64,000 bases of DNA from JADJTT01 sp049306275 (GTDB lineage Bacteria; Bacteroidota; Bacteroidia; Chitinophagales; Saprospiraceae): contig JBAQQB010000134.1 in the NCBI GenBank assembly GCA_049306275.1, positions 24,302-88,301 of the forward strand, given 5' to 3'. The position numbers were made by a program, and so were the translations under genes. Below are positions 36,933 through 46,146 of the stretch, piece after piece. Every line of letters starts with the position of its first letter. Position 1 is the stretch's first letter. The notes under the pieces were generated by a model. It made no database searches and was not told the DNA's origin. It saw only the letters and a list, made by a program, of their open reading frames with translations.

Positions 36933-39900
36933 ATGAAAGCGATTCTATTCTCTATCATATTGGCAGGCATAGCTCTGCTACCCGTTCCGCTAGGGGCGCA
37001 GATGGCATGCCCTTGCCAGCCCGTTCTCTACCTCACACCCGATCCGGCCGACTTATGCTGTTATTTGCTCAATATCGATTTCACCGGCGCCGGAGGCTGC
37101 GCACCTGTCACTAACTTCAACCAGATCACCGTTAATACGAATGTTGGAAACGGTACGGGCATGATTTCGGGGGCTACGGCAATCGCACCCTCCTTTTCCG
37201 CTACCCTGAACAGCTCAACGCTGGTCACCTTTAGCACTGCACCTGGTTTCATACTTTCTACCCCGACGAACTACGTGATTGGACAAGTCTGCTTTTCCAA
37301 TGCTTCTCCCGCCTTTTTTCCCGCTCAAATGGTCATTTCAAACGGCCCCATGGACAACTGCGCTGTCACGCACAACCAGGACGACTTGACCACTATATGC
37401 ACGCCGCCTAATCCATGCGACAGCATCTTTGTGGTCGACACTGCCATCTGTACTACCGACCCCAACCTTCTGATGCCGCTGTACGGTTGTGCCAACATAC
37501 CTTGTGTCACACAGGTAAAGTGGTGGATCCAGAGCCCTTGCGGTACCGGCCCCTGGGTACTTTATCAGGTAAAGCCGGATTGCTCAGACCTGCTGCTCTT
37601 CCCCACCCAGTTTTCGAGCGATATTTGTGTGTATGCAGAGGTTATCACCGACGGAACCTGTAATTGCCCAACGCTGATCACAACCAATACAGCGACCGTG
37701 CTGCTTTGCGACCCCGTAGGGTGTTCGATTCAAAACCCTAACCCTGTGGAATATTGCGACTGTGGAAATCCTGCGCCGATTACCGCCCAATTATCCGGAA
37801 GCACGCCTTCCTGCCCCTCCACGGTGACCTGGTACGACGATCAGGGAATTGTCGTAGGCACCACTCCGGCTTACGATCCTCCGAACCTCTGTTTTCAAGG
37901 GTTGCCTGATGATTGCTATCAGGATTACACTTTTAAAGCCGTAATAGACAGCCCATGCGGCAAAGACTCTTGTTTGGCTGTCTTCCGCATTTACAATAAA
38001 GACGCGCCCAAGGGCAAATTGGAGATGGACCCCGTGGAGGCTCAGCCTTTCTGCCCGGGCGAAGACGCCACACTCAAATTTACACCAGGTTGCGCAGGCG
38101 ATCCTAAAATGTGGGATTGGTACATGCGGCCCTGCATTGGCGGAAGCCCCACTCATTTGACTGAGGCAGGGACAATGAACCCCCTGTACCTGACCAATAG
38201 GCTCTACAATTCGGTTTATTTCTACGTACAAACCCAAAACGGGGTTTGTCCTGTCGATACCTCCCAATTGCTCATTGAGGTGAAGGAGCCTTTGTCTATC
38301 CTCTCATTTTCAGCTTTAGCCGATCCATGTGTCGAACAACAGGTTAATCTTAACCTTAATTTTAAGCCATGCACCGTTCAGGGCTGTGGTACCGGTTGCA
38401 GTTGCACCCATACTGTCGAATGGTACAAGGATGGCTTTGTGATCGGTACGAGCGCCGGCGTTTTGCCGCCAGCTAGTTTCACGTTTACCGGCCCGGGCTC
38501 CCTGGTAGGAAATTATTACGCGGTACTCAAGGATGATTGCTGCCCGGGCGACTCTGCAGTCTCTGTCCTGGTGAAAATCGATCCTGTATGTGTGCCGGTT
38601 GTCAATGGCCCCTGCTTGATGTGCAACGGCATGCCGGTGACCCTGGAAGGGGAGATGGTCTTGCCCCCGCGATTTCCCTGTCCGACGATCAGTGCATGCA
38701 ACTTTACCTGGTATGAGCTGATTGGCTCCCTGGAGGTGAACCTGAACAACCCTACCCAGTTGCTTCTGGTGACGCATCCAGGGACGTACATTTTTGAATC
38801 AAACTGCAACGGGTGCATCAAGAGAGATACTTTCAGCCTGCCAGGTTGTACCAATAACTGCAACTGTGGGAATCTTCAATGGGCACATTTCTGGCATGGC
38901 ACCACTTTTACGACTTCCATCGACAGCAATTTTGTGGTGACGGCGCCCTGTCCCAAAGCGGGCATGGATATCCTGATACACGGCGACCTGCCGTGCGTGC
39001 AAACGGCTTGTAACACCAATGTGGTCGACTGGGAGCTGACGCGTCCTGCGCCGCTGCCGCCTGTACTTGGCACATCGCCTGTCTGGATATACCCCCATTT
39101 TGACGCAGTACTTCCCTGGGCAGATTGCGTGCAGCCCGGGTTGTACACCCTCAAGGTGACCAGGTACTGTGGGCAGGTTCCCTGTAACTACATATTCCGG
39201 TTTGAAATACCCAACTGCGGCTGCCTTTGCGACGATTTGGCCGCTGATGTTGGCGCCGGTTTTGGTACTTCGTCCAGTATTGTGAACTGCATTCGCACCT
39301 TCAAGCCTTACGCGCTCGATGCCTGCGATGTGGTGACCTGGACCATCGACGGCAACCAGGCCCCGGGCTCATCGACCGGCAATAACGGGTTCGGCTATAA
39401 TTTTTCAACGCTGGGAAGCGGTACTTATACCGTTTGCATGACTGTGACCCGCACCCCGATTACTGGTCCGCCCTGCACCGCCACCAAATGCCAGACCGTC
39501 GTGGTCAATTGCGTGGGCATTTCTCCGCGGCTTTGCCTCGATGGAAATGCCGCTAAAAACGGCGACTTCACAGAAGGTCTGACCAAAGGACACCTGGGCA
39601 ATGGATTGGGAGCGGTGGCAGACTGGCAGGCTCTTCCGGAAGTGACGGATGGATTGGTTTTTGTGGAAGACAGCGCCGGAGGATACGACCAGGGTTACCT
39701 TGTATTTTTCGGAGGATCGGACCACCCTGCCGGGATCATTCAGGATACCGATCTGGATGAAAACGAGTATGTGAATCTCGATTACAATATCCGCAACATC
39801 AGCGGTGATCAGCTACCTCCCGGCACCAGGCTGGAATTCAGCCTGTATTCCGACCCCGAGGGTACGGATCAGCAGCTGCTTTACTCCGATCTGATCGAAA

Positions 39901-40334
39901 CGGGCGCCAGTTCAGGCTGGACAAGCCGGTCGGTCTCAACGGCGGTGAGTCCCAACCCGGATTACCCCTACCTGGTCGTCAGCCTGACAAACGACCAGTC
40001 GGGCAGTTTCTCGCTGGTAGCGCTCGATAACCTGGAGATCTGCTCCTCCTCGGATCCCCTGGGGCTGGATGGGAAAACACCAGTGAGCCCGATATTCCGG
40101 CTTTTCCCCAACCCCGCTAACGAGGAGATCACCATCGAATGGAAGGGGTTGGAGACCAGGAGAGGCAGCGTTCAGATCGTCAGCAGCCTGGGGCAGGTCT
40201 TGCGAACCATTCCCATTGAGGAAGGCAGCGACCGGCTGACCACAACCGTAGCAGGCTTGCCACAGGGTGTATATTTCGTGAAAATACGCTCAGGGCGGAA
40301 AGCGCTGAAGGTGATGAAGTTTGTGAAATCGTAA
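36933..40334 (+). CDS. Secreted Cys-rich protein with type IX sorting domain, 1133 aa
   Basis: Signal peptide MKAILFSIILAGIALLPVPLGAQ. The long mature part is a string of Ig-like beta domains with many Cys pairs (FCPGEDATLKFTPGC and CVEQQVNLNLNF), each of about 90-100 residues. Near residue 870 there is a domain of the jelly-roll type (KNGDFTEGLTKGHLGNGLG). The last 80 residues are a type A type IX secretion sorting domain (FRLFPNPANEEITIEWKG ... LPQGVYFVKI ... KVMKFVKS), so the protein is exported to the cell surface. Probably a surface adhesin (inference). It follows the LamG gene by 12 bp and leads the 300-aa gene by 12 bp. Confidence 0.85.
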   Translation: MKAILFSIILAGIALLPVPLGAQMACPCQPVLYLTPDPADLCCYLLNIDFTGAGGCAPVTNFNQITVNTNVGNGTGMISGATAIAPSFSATLNSSTLVTFSTAPGFILSTPTNYVIGQVCFSNASPAFFPAQMVISNGPMDNCAVTHNQDDLTTICTPPNPCDSIFVVDTAICTTDPNLLMPLYGCANIPCVTQVKWWIQSPCGTGPWVLYQVKPDCSDLLLFPTQFSSDICVYAEVITDGTCNCPTLITTNTATVLLCDPVGCSIQNPNPVEYCDCGNPAPITAQLSGSTPSCPSTVTWYDDQGIVVGTTPAYDPPNLCFQGLPDDCYQDYTFKAVIDSPCGKDSCLAVFRIYNKDAPKGKLEMDPVEAQPFCPGEDATLKFTPGCAGDPKMWDWYMRPCIGGSPTHLTEAGTMNPLYLTNRLYNSVYFYVQTQNGVCPVDTSQLLIEVKEPLSILSFSALADPCVEQQVNLNLNFKPCTVQGCGTGCSCTHTVEWYKDGFVIGTSAGVLPPASFTFTGPGSLVGNYYAVLKDDCCPGDSAVSVLVKIDPVCVPVVNGPCLMCNGMPVTLEGEMVLPPRFPCPTISACNFTWYELIGSLEVNLNNPTQLLLVTHPGTYIFESNCNGCIKRDTFSLPGCTNNCNCGNLQWAHFWHGTTFTTSIDSNFVVTAPCPKAGMDILIHGDLPCVQTACNTNVVDWELTRPAPLPPVLGTSPVWIYPHFDAVLPWADCVQPGLYTLKVTRYCGQVPCNYIFRFEIPNCGCLCDDLAADVGAGFGTSSSIVNCIRTFKPYALDACDVVTWTIDGNQAPGSSTGNNGFGYNFSTLGSGTYTVCMTVTRTPITGPPCTATKCQTVVVNCVGISPRLCLDGNAAKNGDFTEGLTKGHLGNGLGAVADWQALPEVTDGLVFVEDSAGGYDQGYLVFFGGSDHPAGIIQDTDLDENEYVNLDYNIRNISGDQLPPGTRLEFSLYSDPEGTDQQLLYSDLIETGASSGWTSRSVSTAVSPNPDYPYLVVSLTNDQSGSFSLVALDNLEICSSSDPLGLDGKTPVSPIFRLFPNPANEEITIEWKGLETRRGSVQIVSSLGQVLRTIPIEEGSDRLTTTVAGLPQGVYFVKIRSGRKALKVMKFVKS

Positions 40335-40346
40335 AAAGACAGCTGC

Positions 40347-41249
40347 ATGAGATCAATAACCATCATCATCGCACTTGTGTTGACCGCCGGGGTTCTCGGC
40401 GGTCAACCCCTCATCTACGCCGTTTCTGCTGATTTCCCCTTTTACCGGAGCCAAATGATCCGGTTTTACCCTACCGGGGTGTTTCATAGCAATGACCACA
40501 TTCAGGGACTAAACCCGAATACGGGGAATATCAGTCTGATTGAAAACGTAAAAGGCATTTGCCGTGTAACCAACACAGGTACCAGCGCTGATGGGAAATA
40601 CTACGTCACTACCGGGCTTTTTAACGCCGATCCCTATTTCGATGCCCAATTGTTCGAAATAGACCCCAATGCAGCTTCTGCGAATCTGATTGTGCCGCCA
40701 GTGGCGCCTGCTCCGGGCACCATTCGCGATATCTGCTTCATTGGAACCTTCCCCGGCATACAACCGGGCATATACGGCATCAGGGGAGGGGTGGAGCTCG
40801 TAAGGTTCAACTTCAGCGCAGGGAGTTTCAGCGCTCCGGTCAGCATCGGGTTTTTTACCAGCCAGCTGCCATTGGGGTATACCGCGTGGGGGCTGAGTTG
40901 GACCCTATGCTCCGGCCAGCCGCAACTCCTTCTTACTGCCAGAAGCCAGGCCAATTTGGTGAAATACTACGACTGTAATCCAAACACGGCTGTTTTGACA
41001 TTCATTGGCGACATCCTGCCGGCCCCACCGGTTTTATTTTCCTTCGCCAACTGTGGCATAGGCTGGTTTGCTGGAAGTAATGAGCTATGGGTCAACGGGA
41101 TAGACAACACCTCGAACCCGCAAACGGTGTATCAGTACGGACAGTGCCAGGCTGCGGGCTGGTGCCCGGGCAACGCTTCCCAGGTTCCTACTGTACCCAT
41201 GTCGTTTTCGGGAAGGAATATCGAGGATTTCTGTACGGTTCTTTATTAA
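40347..41249 (+). CDS. Secreted hypothetical protein, 300 aa
   Basis: Signal peptide MRSITIIIALVLTAGVLGGQ. The mature part looks like a beta-propeller-like repeat (LIYAVSADFPFYRSQMIRF, LYEV-type turns, then ELVRFNFSAGSFSAPVSIG). There is no type IX sorting domain and no lipobox. It lies 12 bp after the sorting-domain gene and 17 bp before the next, so it belongs to the same operon of surface proteins. No family is recognised. Confidence 0.75.
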   Translation: MRSITIIIALVLTAGVLGGQPLIYAVSADFPFYRSQMIRFYPTGVFHSNDHIQGLNPNTGNISLIENVKGICRVTNTGTSADGKYYVTTGLFNADPYFDAQLFEIDPNAASANLIVPPVAPAPGTIRDICFIGTFPGIQPGIYGIRGGVELVRFNFSAGSFSAPVSIGFFTSQLPLGYTAWGLSWTLCSGQPQLLLTARSQANLVKYYDCNPNTAVLTFIGDILPAPPVLFSFANCGIGWFAGSNELWVNGIDNTSNPQTVYQYGQCQAAGWCPGNASQVPTVPMSFSGRNIEDFCTVLY

Positions 41250-41266
41250 CAAAACCACACAACAAC

Positions 41267-43573
41267 ATGAAAAAGCAATTGATCAGCGTTGCCATATTTT
41301 TGGGGCTTGCATCCGGTCTTTATGCGCAAACCTTGCAATGGCTTAGCCCGGGCGAGACCGTTGCCGGAGCAAATGAGGATGCCAATTTCGGTATTGCCGC
41401 CGATGCGGCAGGATGCGTGTACACCACAGGAACCTTCTATTCCAGTTCAAACCATCAAATTACATTGTATAAATACAGCCCTAATGGCGTTGCCTTATAT
41501 AAAACAAAGCACAATGCCGATCCTGGAAACGAGGTATATGAAGAAGGATCGGATGTTGTGGTGTCTTTGGCCGACAACAAAGTTGTCGTCGGCGGGAGCG
41601 CTGGACTGAAGCCGTTTCTGGGGTACTTCGATCCGATCTACGGTTTTTTCATCAACCAGGTCAACTTCACCGGCAACGGCAGCATCAGCAATATCGATCT
41701 CAGGAATGGGGCTGTGTGGGTGATCGGCAATTTTACAGGTACCTTTTCACCCGGCGCTTCGGTTACTTTCACGGGCACCGCTGTTCCCGGCGGAGGGGAT
41801 ATTTTCGTAGCCAAATACAACCTAACCGGTGGTCTTCTGGCGGCATTTCATATTACCGGTTTGCAAGGATTGCAGGGATATGACATCAAGGTGGATAATG
41901 CAAACAATGCCTATATAACCGCGGTTACCTGGCAAGCCGCTACCTTTCAGAATGCCACTTCTACGACCTATATTCCTACCACCGGGGGCGCCGAAATTTT
42001 CGTCGCCAAACTGAACCCGGCTCTGAATGATGTCTTATGGACCCAGTACATTGAGCAATCGGGATTTGGTTTTCCGTTTACGGCCGCTTTTCCCATCGCA
42101 TTGACCACCACCCCGTCGGGGGGACAGACGTTTGTTGTTGGGGGCTTAAAACAAAGCGGGACTTTGTTGGAATCATTCATTCAGCAGCGAGCCCGGGCCG
42201 ATGCTATTTTGGTAAATCAGGCCCCGGGAATCCCCGGCAGGGAAATCCACGACCTGGTGGCGCCCGATTGCAGTGTTTCAAATATTTATGTTACTGGAAA
42301 AACTACTTTCCCTTTCCTGGGAACAGGAGCTTTTTTATCGATATTTGATAAAACTACCTGTGCTTTCAAGTGGGAAAAGTTGTCGAACGGAGCAGCCGCA
42401 GGGGAGGGTATCGCTACCGATATAATTGGCAACCCTGTGATGACAGGGAACTATTCTATTGCTTCTGGTAAGTTCTTTACCATTGCAGGTTACAAACTGG
42501 GAAGTCCTAAATTGGAAGGGGCATTTTCCTGTATGCTCAAGGACCAGCTTTCCTGCTGCCAAAACAGGGGGCTGGCCTTCGATGGCGTAGACGATTACCT
42601 GCAAACGAACGCTGCACCAAATTTGGGCAACGGCAATTTCACCTTTGAGGCCTGGGTGCTTTCTATAGCCAATGGTACAGGGTGCACCGGCAATTTCCGG
42701 CGGATACTGGGATGGGATGGCGCAGGGAACAACGTTTTTGAAATTGGAGAATGTTCCGGGGTGCTGACCCTTTACAACAGCCAGGGGAATAGCTATCTAC
42801 CCGCTGGAAATGTCGACATCAGGGGCGCGTGGCATCATATTGCCGTGACCAAGTCTGCAGGAACCGTCGATGTCTATGTCGATGGGGTCTTGTTGGCAAC
42901 GCAAAACAGCTACCTGCTCAACCTGGCAGGACCGCTTCGTATCGGCAGGGGAGTGGGACCCACTACCAACGGCATGGAAACATGGAGGGGCCGGATGGAT
43001 GAGGTAAGGTTGTGGAAAACGGCCAAGACCCAAGCCGCCATCCAGGCCAAAATGAATTGTTCACTTAGGGGCACCGAGCCGGGGTTGGTATTGTATTATC
43101 CTTTTGACCATGGAACCCCTCTAGGCCAAAATCCCGGTGTGACCACGGCATATGATTTTACTACAACAGGAGCGCATGCCCCCCTCTACAATTTTGCCCT
43201 TAGCGCTCAGTTTTCCAATTGGATTTGTACTTTCAATTCAATCAGCCAAAGCTGCCCGACTATCGTCGCAACAACCATCAAGAGTAAATTCTTTGACGAT
43301 GGTGGCGGAATAATTAGCGACGGACAATTGAATGTCGCGGTATTCCCCAATCCAACTACGGGGCATTTTTCGATAGAAATCGAAGAAACAGATATCCGTT
43401 TAGCACGGCTTTCTGTGCATGATTTTTCAGGTCAGATCGTGCATGAGTCTCCCTTTGTTGCTGCCGATCAAACGGCCGAAGCCGACATTACCGGCAGGCC
43501 GCCGGGGATTTACTGGCTCATGTTATGGGGCGAGTCGGGTTTGATGTGGAAAGGTAAAATAGTGAAGGAATAG
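41267..43573 (+). CDS. Secreted SBBP-like/LamG protein with type IX sorting domain, 768 aa
   Basis: I start at ATG 41267, where a good signal peptide begins (MKKQLISVAIFLGLASGLYAQ). An open frame extends 60 codons upstream but overlaps the previous gene and lacks a signal. Residues 25-400 form beta-propeller-like repeats (YTTGTFYSSSNHQITLYKY and DIFVAKYNLTGG), as in SBBP-type repeats. A LamG lectin domain follows (LAFDGVDDYLQT, FTFEAWVLS, GAWHHIAVTKS, DEVRLWK). The end is a type IX sorting domain (VFPNPTTGHFSIEIEE ... PPGIYWLMLW). It is the last gene of the surface-protein operon and is followed by a strong bidirectional terminator. Confidence 0.85.
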   Translation: MKKQLISVAIFLGLASGLYAQTLQWLSPGETVAGANEDANFGIAADAAGCVYTTGTFYSSSNHQITLYKYSPNGVALYKTKHNADPGNEVYEEGSDVVVSLADNKVVVGGSAGLKPFLGYFDPIYGFFINQVNFTGNGSISNIDLRNGAVWVIGNFTGTFSPGASVTFTGTAVPGGGDIFVAKYNLTGGLLAAFHITGLQGLQGYDIKVDNANNAYITAVTWQAATFQNATSTTYIPTTGGAEIFVAKLNPALNDVLWTQYIEQSGFGFPFTAAFPIALTTTPSGGQTFVVGGLKQSGTLLESFIQQRARADAILVNQAPGIPGREIHDLVAPDCSVSNIYVTGKTTFPFLGTGAFLSIFDKTTCAFKWEKLSNGAAAGEGIATDIIGNPVMTGNYSIASGKFFTIAGYKLGSPKLEGAFSCMLKDQLSCCQNRGLAFDGVDDYLQTNAAPNLGNGNFTFEAWVLSIANGTGCTGNFRRILGWDGAGNNVFEIGECSGVLTLYNSQGNSYLPAGNVDIRGAWHHIAVTKSAGTVDVYVDGVLLATQNSYLLNLAGPLRIGRGVGPTTNGMETWRGRMDEVRLWKTAKTQAAIQAKMNCSLRGTEPGLVLYYPFDHGTPLGQNPGVTTAYDFTTTGAHAPLYNFALSAQFSNWICTFNSISQSCPTIVATTIKSKFFDDGGGIISDGQLNVAVFPNPTTGHFSIEIEETDIRLARLSVHDFSGQIVHESPFVAADQTAEADITGRPPGIYWLMLWGESGLMWKGKIVKE

Positions 43574-43582
43574 AATTAGAAC

Positions 43583-43617
43583 AAAAAAAGGCTGCCCATC
43601 TCTGGACAGCCTTTTTT
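43583..43617. terminator. Bidirectional intrinsic terminator
   Basis: AAAAAGGCTG pairs with CAGCCTTTTT around a 12-base loop, with T-runs on both sides. It ends the plus-strand surface-protein operon and also lies just downstream of the minus-strand tRNA-Gly. Confidence 0.85.
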
Positions 43618-43623
43618 CTTCGA

Positions 43624-43695
43624 GCGGAAAACGGGACTCGAACCCGCGACCCCAACCTTGGCAAGGTTGTGCTCTACCAACTGAGCTACTTCCGC
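43624..43695 (-). tRNA. tRNA-Gly (anticodon GCC)
   Basis: On the minus strand a complete cloverleaf can be drawn: acceptor GCGGAAG with one G-T wobble, D arm with GTTGGTAGAG, anticodon stem CAACC/GGTTG around the loop TTGCCAA (anticodon GCC), T arm GGGTTCGAGTCCC. CCA is not encoded. Length is 72 nt. Confidence 0.95.
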
Positions 43696-43726
43696 ATTTG
43701 TATGACCGCTTTCTTTTAAAGCGATG

Positions 43727-43757
43727 CAAATATAAGGGCTCCGGAAATTCTGTGCAA
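43727..43757 (-). promoter_or_regulatory. Promoter of tRNA-Gly
   Basis: On the minus strand TTG (43757-43755) is followed after 20 bp by TATATTTG (43734-43727), an exact match to the Bacteroidota -7 box TAnnTTTG. It lies about 30 bp before the tRNA. Confidence 0.8.
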
Positions 43758-43790
43758 GAAAAAAGAAGAAATTTTTGTTAAAAGTTTATT

Positions 43791-43864
43791 GTTTAAAGTG
43801 ATGTGGAAGCCCTCGCAACCAGTTGCGAGGACCTCCACATCACTATAAACTTTACACTTTAAAC
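43791..43864. repeat. Nested inverted repeat at the end of the ABC-ATPase gene
   Basis: GTGATGTGGA (43798-43807) pairs with TCCACATCAC (43834-43843), and between them CCTCGCAA pairs with TTGCGAGG around a CCAG loop. A second arm, GTTTAAAGTG (43791-43800), pairs with CACTTTAAAC (43855-43864), which lies inside the last codons and stop of the ABC gene. It probably acts as a terminator or RNA 3'-end stabiliser on the minus strand. Confidence 0.7.
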
Positions 43865-44493
43865 TGATAATCAATCTCCATCTCATACTCCTCCCCCAAA
43901 CTCACCAACACCATCCCCGCTTCCAACTCATCACAGGTCTCCGTAATCAGCCGCAGGGCGATCTCGGTGTTCAAAGGGTCCAGGTGACTGAAGGGCTCGT
44001 CGAGAAAGATCATCCGGAACGGACGGCTCAGCGCCCGCACGATAGCCACCCGCTGCCGCTGGCCGTAAGAGAGCCTCTTTACAGGGGCGTCGAGCAAACT
44101 TTCGATATGCAGCTCGTGGGCCATATGGCGCAGCCTGGACTCCTCGATTACCGGATTCAGCGTAGCGTGCAACTGTATGTTCTCCCAGGCCGTAAGCTGC
44201 GGAAAAAGCCGCAGGTCCTGAAACACGATGGCCAGATCGTTCTGCCGCACCAGCGCCCAGTCGTCGGGTGTGAAGCCCGACACATCCCGGCCGTCGATGG
44301 TAATGGACCCAGTGAAGTCGCTTCGCAACCCATACATGCAGTGCAGCAGCGTCGACTTGCCCCGCCCCGATGGCGCGGAAACAATATACCGGCAGCCTTT
44401 TTGGAAACTGCACTCAGTGGCAAATACGCTCGATTGCGGATTCAAGCCCAACGATACCAACGGAATAGGCTGCAGGTCGGAAAGGTGTATCAT
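43852..44493 (-). CDS. ABC transporter ATP-binding protein, LolD-like
   Basis: A 213-aa ATPase with Walker A SAPSGRGKSTLL at about residue 40, Q-loop VFQDLRLFPQLTAWENI, signature LSYGQRQRVAIVRAL, and Walker B MIFLDEPFSHLD. Its size fits the LolD/MacB/FtsE group of single-domain ATPases. The H-loop at the end has 'VLVSLGEEYEM' where a His is usual, so ATP turnover may be altered. No permease gene lies beside it. Instead the gene 2 bp upstream encodes the DUF4836 lipoprotein. Its partner subunit must be elsewhere, or the complex is unusual. Confidence 0.85.
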   Translation of the reverse strand: MIHLSDLQPIPLVSLGLNPQSSVFATECSFQKGCRYIVSAPSGRGKSTLLHCMYGLRSDFTGSITIDGRDVSGFTPDDWALVRQNDLAIVFQDLRLFPQLTAWENIQLHATLNPVIEESRLRHMAHELHIESLLDAPVKRLSYGQRQRVAIVRALSRPFRMIFLDEPFSHLDPLNTEIALRLITETCDELEAGMVLVSLGEEYEMEIDYQFKV

Positions 44494-44495
44494 GA

Positions 44496-46034
44496 TTATT
44501 GTATCTCCCTCTTCTCCTCCTCATACTTCCGCTCCGCACTCTCAAACATAGCCTTCAAGGCATTCGTCTTTTCATCGTTCATCCGCACCGTCATGTTCAC
44601 CTCGCCGCGCGTAGCCCTGATCTCGGTGTCCTTCACGGAGAGATCGGCGCTCTCCTTGTTGAACGATACCAGCCCTTTGCCGTCGAAGAAGGCGTAAAAC
44701 AAATGATCATTCATCCTGTCAGCCCGATCGCCCTTGATGCGCTCGCCCTTCGGAAATCCGCCGGCCTGTATTTTCTCAATCCACATCTCATCGCCGGTGA
44801 TGAACAGGATGTTGTCGCGGATCAGCAGGCGGGGCGAATTGTCGTCGAAGGTGACGGTGAAATTGCCGGTACCGGAAAAATAGCCGGTGAGCTTGTACAC
44901 ATCGCCCGGCTCTTTCTCCAGGGCGCCGCCTTCAACGGCCTTGTCGATGAACTTCTGGGCTGCCGCCTTGTCGAGTATGTTTGTGGCGAAAAGTCCAATC
45001 CGGCTGTCGCTGCCTTTCTGGCCAATAGCCGCCAGCGCGATATCGCCGCCGAAGGCCTCGCGGAAGTCCTTGATCGTCAGGTCGTATTCCTTCATGCTGA
45101 ACTCCAGGAAGCCCTTCGACTGCGAACGTGCGCTGAGCACCTCGTCGATGCCCTTGATGCTGATGGCGTTGACCAGCAGCATCGATACCTGGTCGTTGGG
45201 GATGTATTTGCTGAAATCGGTCGCCACCTTGTCGTTGAACAGCTTGTCGATGTCCTTCGACAGCTTGGGCTGCAGGAACAAACGGGCTTTGCCCTCGATC
45301 TTGCCGGGCAGGAAGTCCATGTAACCGTGCACGTAGTTGTCCTTCAGGGCGTCCTGGTCCAATTCCGCCATGGAAAGTCCCATCTGGATGTCGGGCGATT
45401 CCGAAAACGGGGTGGTCGAAAACCACAGGCTCATGTCGTGAGCCTCAGCCATCGCTTTTTGAAGGTCCTTATTGTTGACGATCGATTCCTTGTCCTTGGT
45501 GTTGAATACCACCTCGGCTCTTTCCACGAGGTTGATATAGTCGTCGGAGAAGCCGAAAAGGGCTACTTCTTTGGTCCATGCCACGATCTTGTCGTTGTCG
45601 TACAACAGGTAGCGGAAGGCGCCCTTCGAGCTCACTTCGCCGTTGGTTTTGACCAGCTCTTCGAATTTGCCGTCGTTCTTCAGGCTTACCAGCATGCCGC
45701 CGAAGGTTTCCCGGGGTTTTTCCGGGTTGATGTCGAGAAACAGGTAGCCCATCTTGTCCAGGTCTACCCCCGATGTCTCGGGGTTTTCCATGACCTTGGC
45801 CAGGGCGGGGTTTTCTTCCCGGGCGTCTTCCACAGCGTCCTTGTACATCTGGCTTTCCTTGATGGACTCGAAATCGGCCTTCTTCATCATGGAAGGAATA
45901 TCGATGCGCACCACAGTGGCGGATGTGGCTGGGATGATGCGCAAGGCGTCGTCTGAGAATACGAGGTCTTTCTTGCAAGAGGAAAGGAGCACCCCTGCAA
46001 ACAGGGCTAAGATTGCGATGAGTCGGAGTTTCAT
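44496..46034 (-). CDS. DUF4836-family lipoprotein
   Basis: The best start is the ATG at 46034, since it begins a lipoprotein signal peptide (MKLRLIAILALFAGVLLSSC, Cys at residue 20). A 23-codon upstream extension looks like translated repeat DNA. The mature part matches the DUF4836 family of Bacteroidota: IIPATSATVVRIDIPSM, DKMGYLFLDINPE, KNDGKFEELVKTNG, and the alpha/beta domains following. These are envelope lipoproteins of unknown role. The stop is 2 bp from the start of the LolD-like ATPase gene, so they form a two-gene operon. Confidence 0.85.
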   Translation of the reverse strand: MKLRLIAILALFAGVLLSSCKKDLVFSDDALRIIPATSATVVRIDIPSMMKKADFESIKESQMYKDAVEDAREENPALAKVMENPETSGVDLDKMGYLFLDINPEKPRETFGGMLVSLKNDGKFEELVKTNGEVSSKGAFRYLLYDNDKIVAWTKEVALFGFSDDYINLVERAEVVFNTKDKESIVNNKDLQKAMAEAHDMSLWFSTTPFSESPDIQMGLSMAELDQDALKDNYVHGYMDFLPGKIEGKARLFLQPKLSKDIDKLFNDKVATDFSKYIPNDQVSMLLVNAISIKGIDEVLSARSQSKGFLEFSMKEYDLTIKDFREAFGGDIALAAIGQKGSDSRIGLFATNILDKAAAQKFIDKAVEGGALEKEPGDVYKLTGYFSGTGNFTVTFDDNSPRLLIRDNILFITGDEMWIEKIQAGGFPKGERIKGDRADRMNDHLFYAFFDGKGLVSFNKESADLSVKDTEIRATRGEVNMTVRMNDEKTNALKAMFESAERKYEEEKREIQ

Positions 46035-46046
46035 TGAAATTGAATT

Positions 46047-46076
46047 GTAAACGATAAACGATCGACGATAAACGAA
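46047..46076. repeat. CGATAAACG-type intergenic repeat, copy 1
   Basis: Two direct copies of CGATAAACG flank CGATCGACG-like sequence. CGATAAACGATCGACG is the exact reverse complement of a 16-bp stretch at 49,159-49,176, so the same element borders the DUF72-ppk segment on both sides in inverted orientation. Confidence 0.65.
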
Positions 46077-46146
46077 TACAATGTATAGGAAAATATTTTC
46101 CACGAGATAATCCTTGGATAAAACCAGCAGGTATTTCGACGAAACC

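Noticed and set aside
44499..45956. 485-codon open frame on the plus strand opposite the DUF4836 gene
   Set aside because: It is the antisense shadow of a GC-rich coding gene. It has no family match, no promoter, and the minus-strand protein is a clear lipoprotein family.
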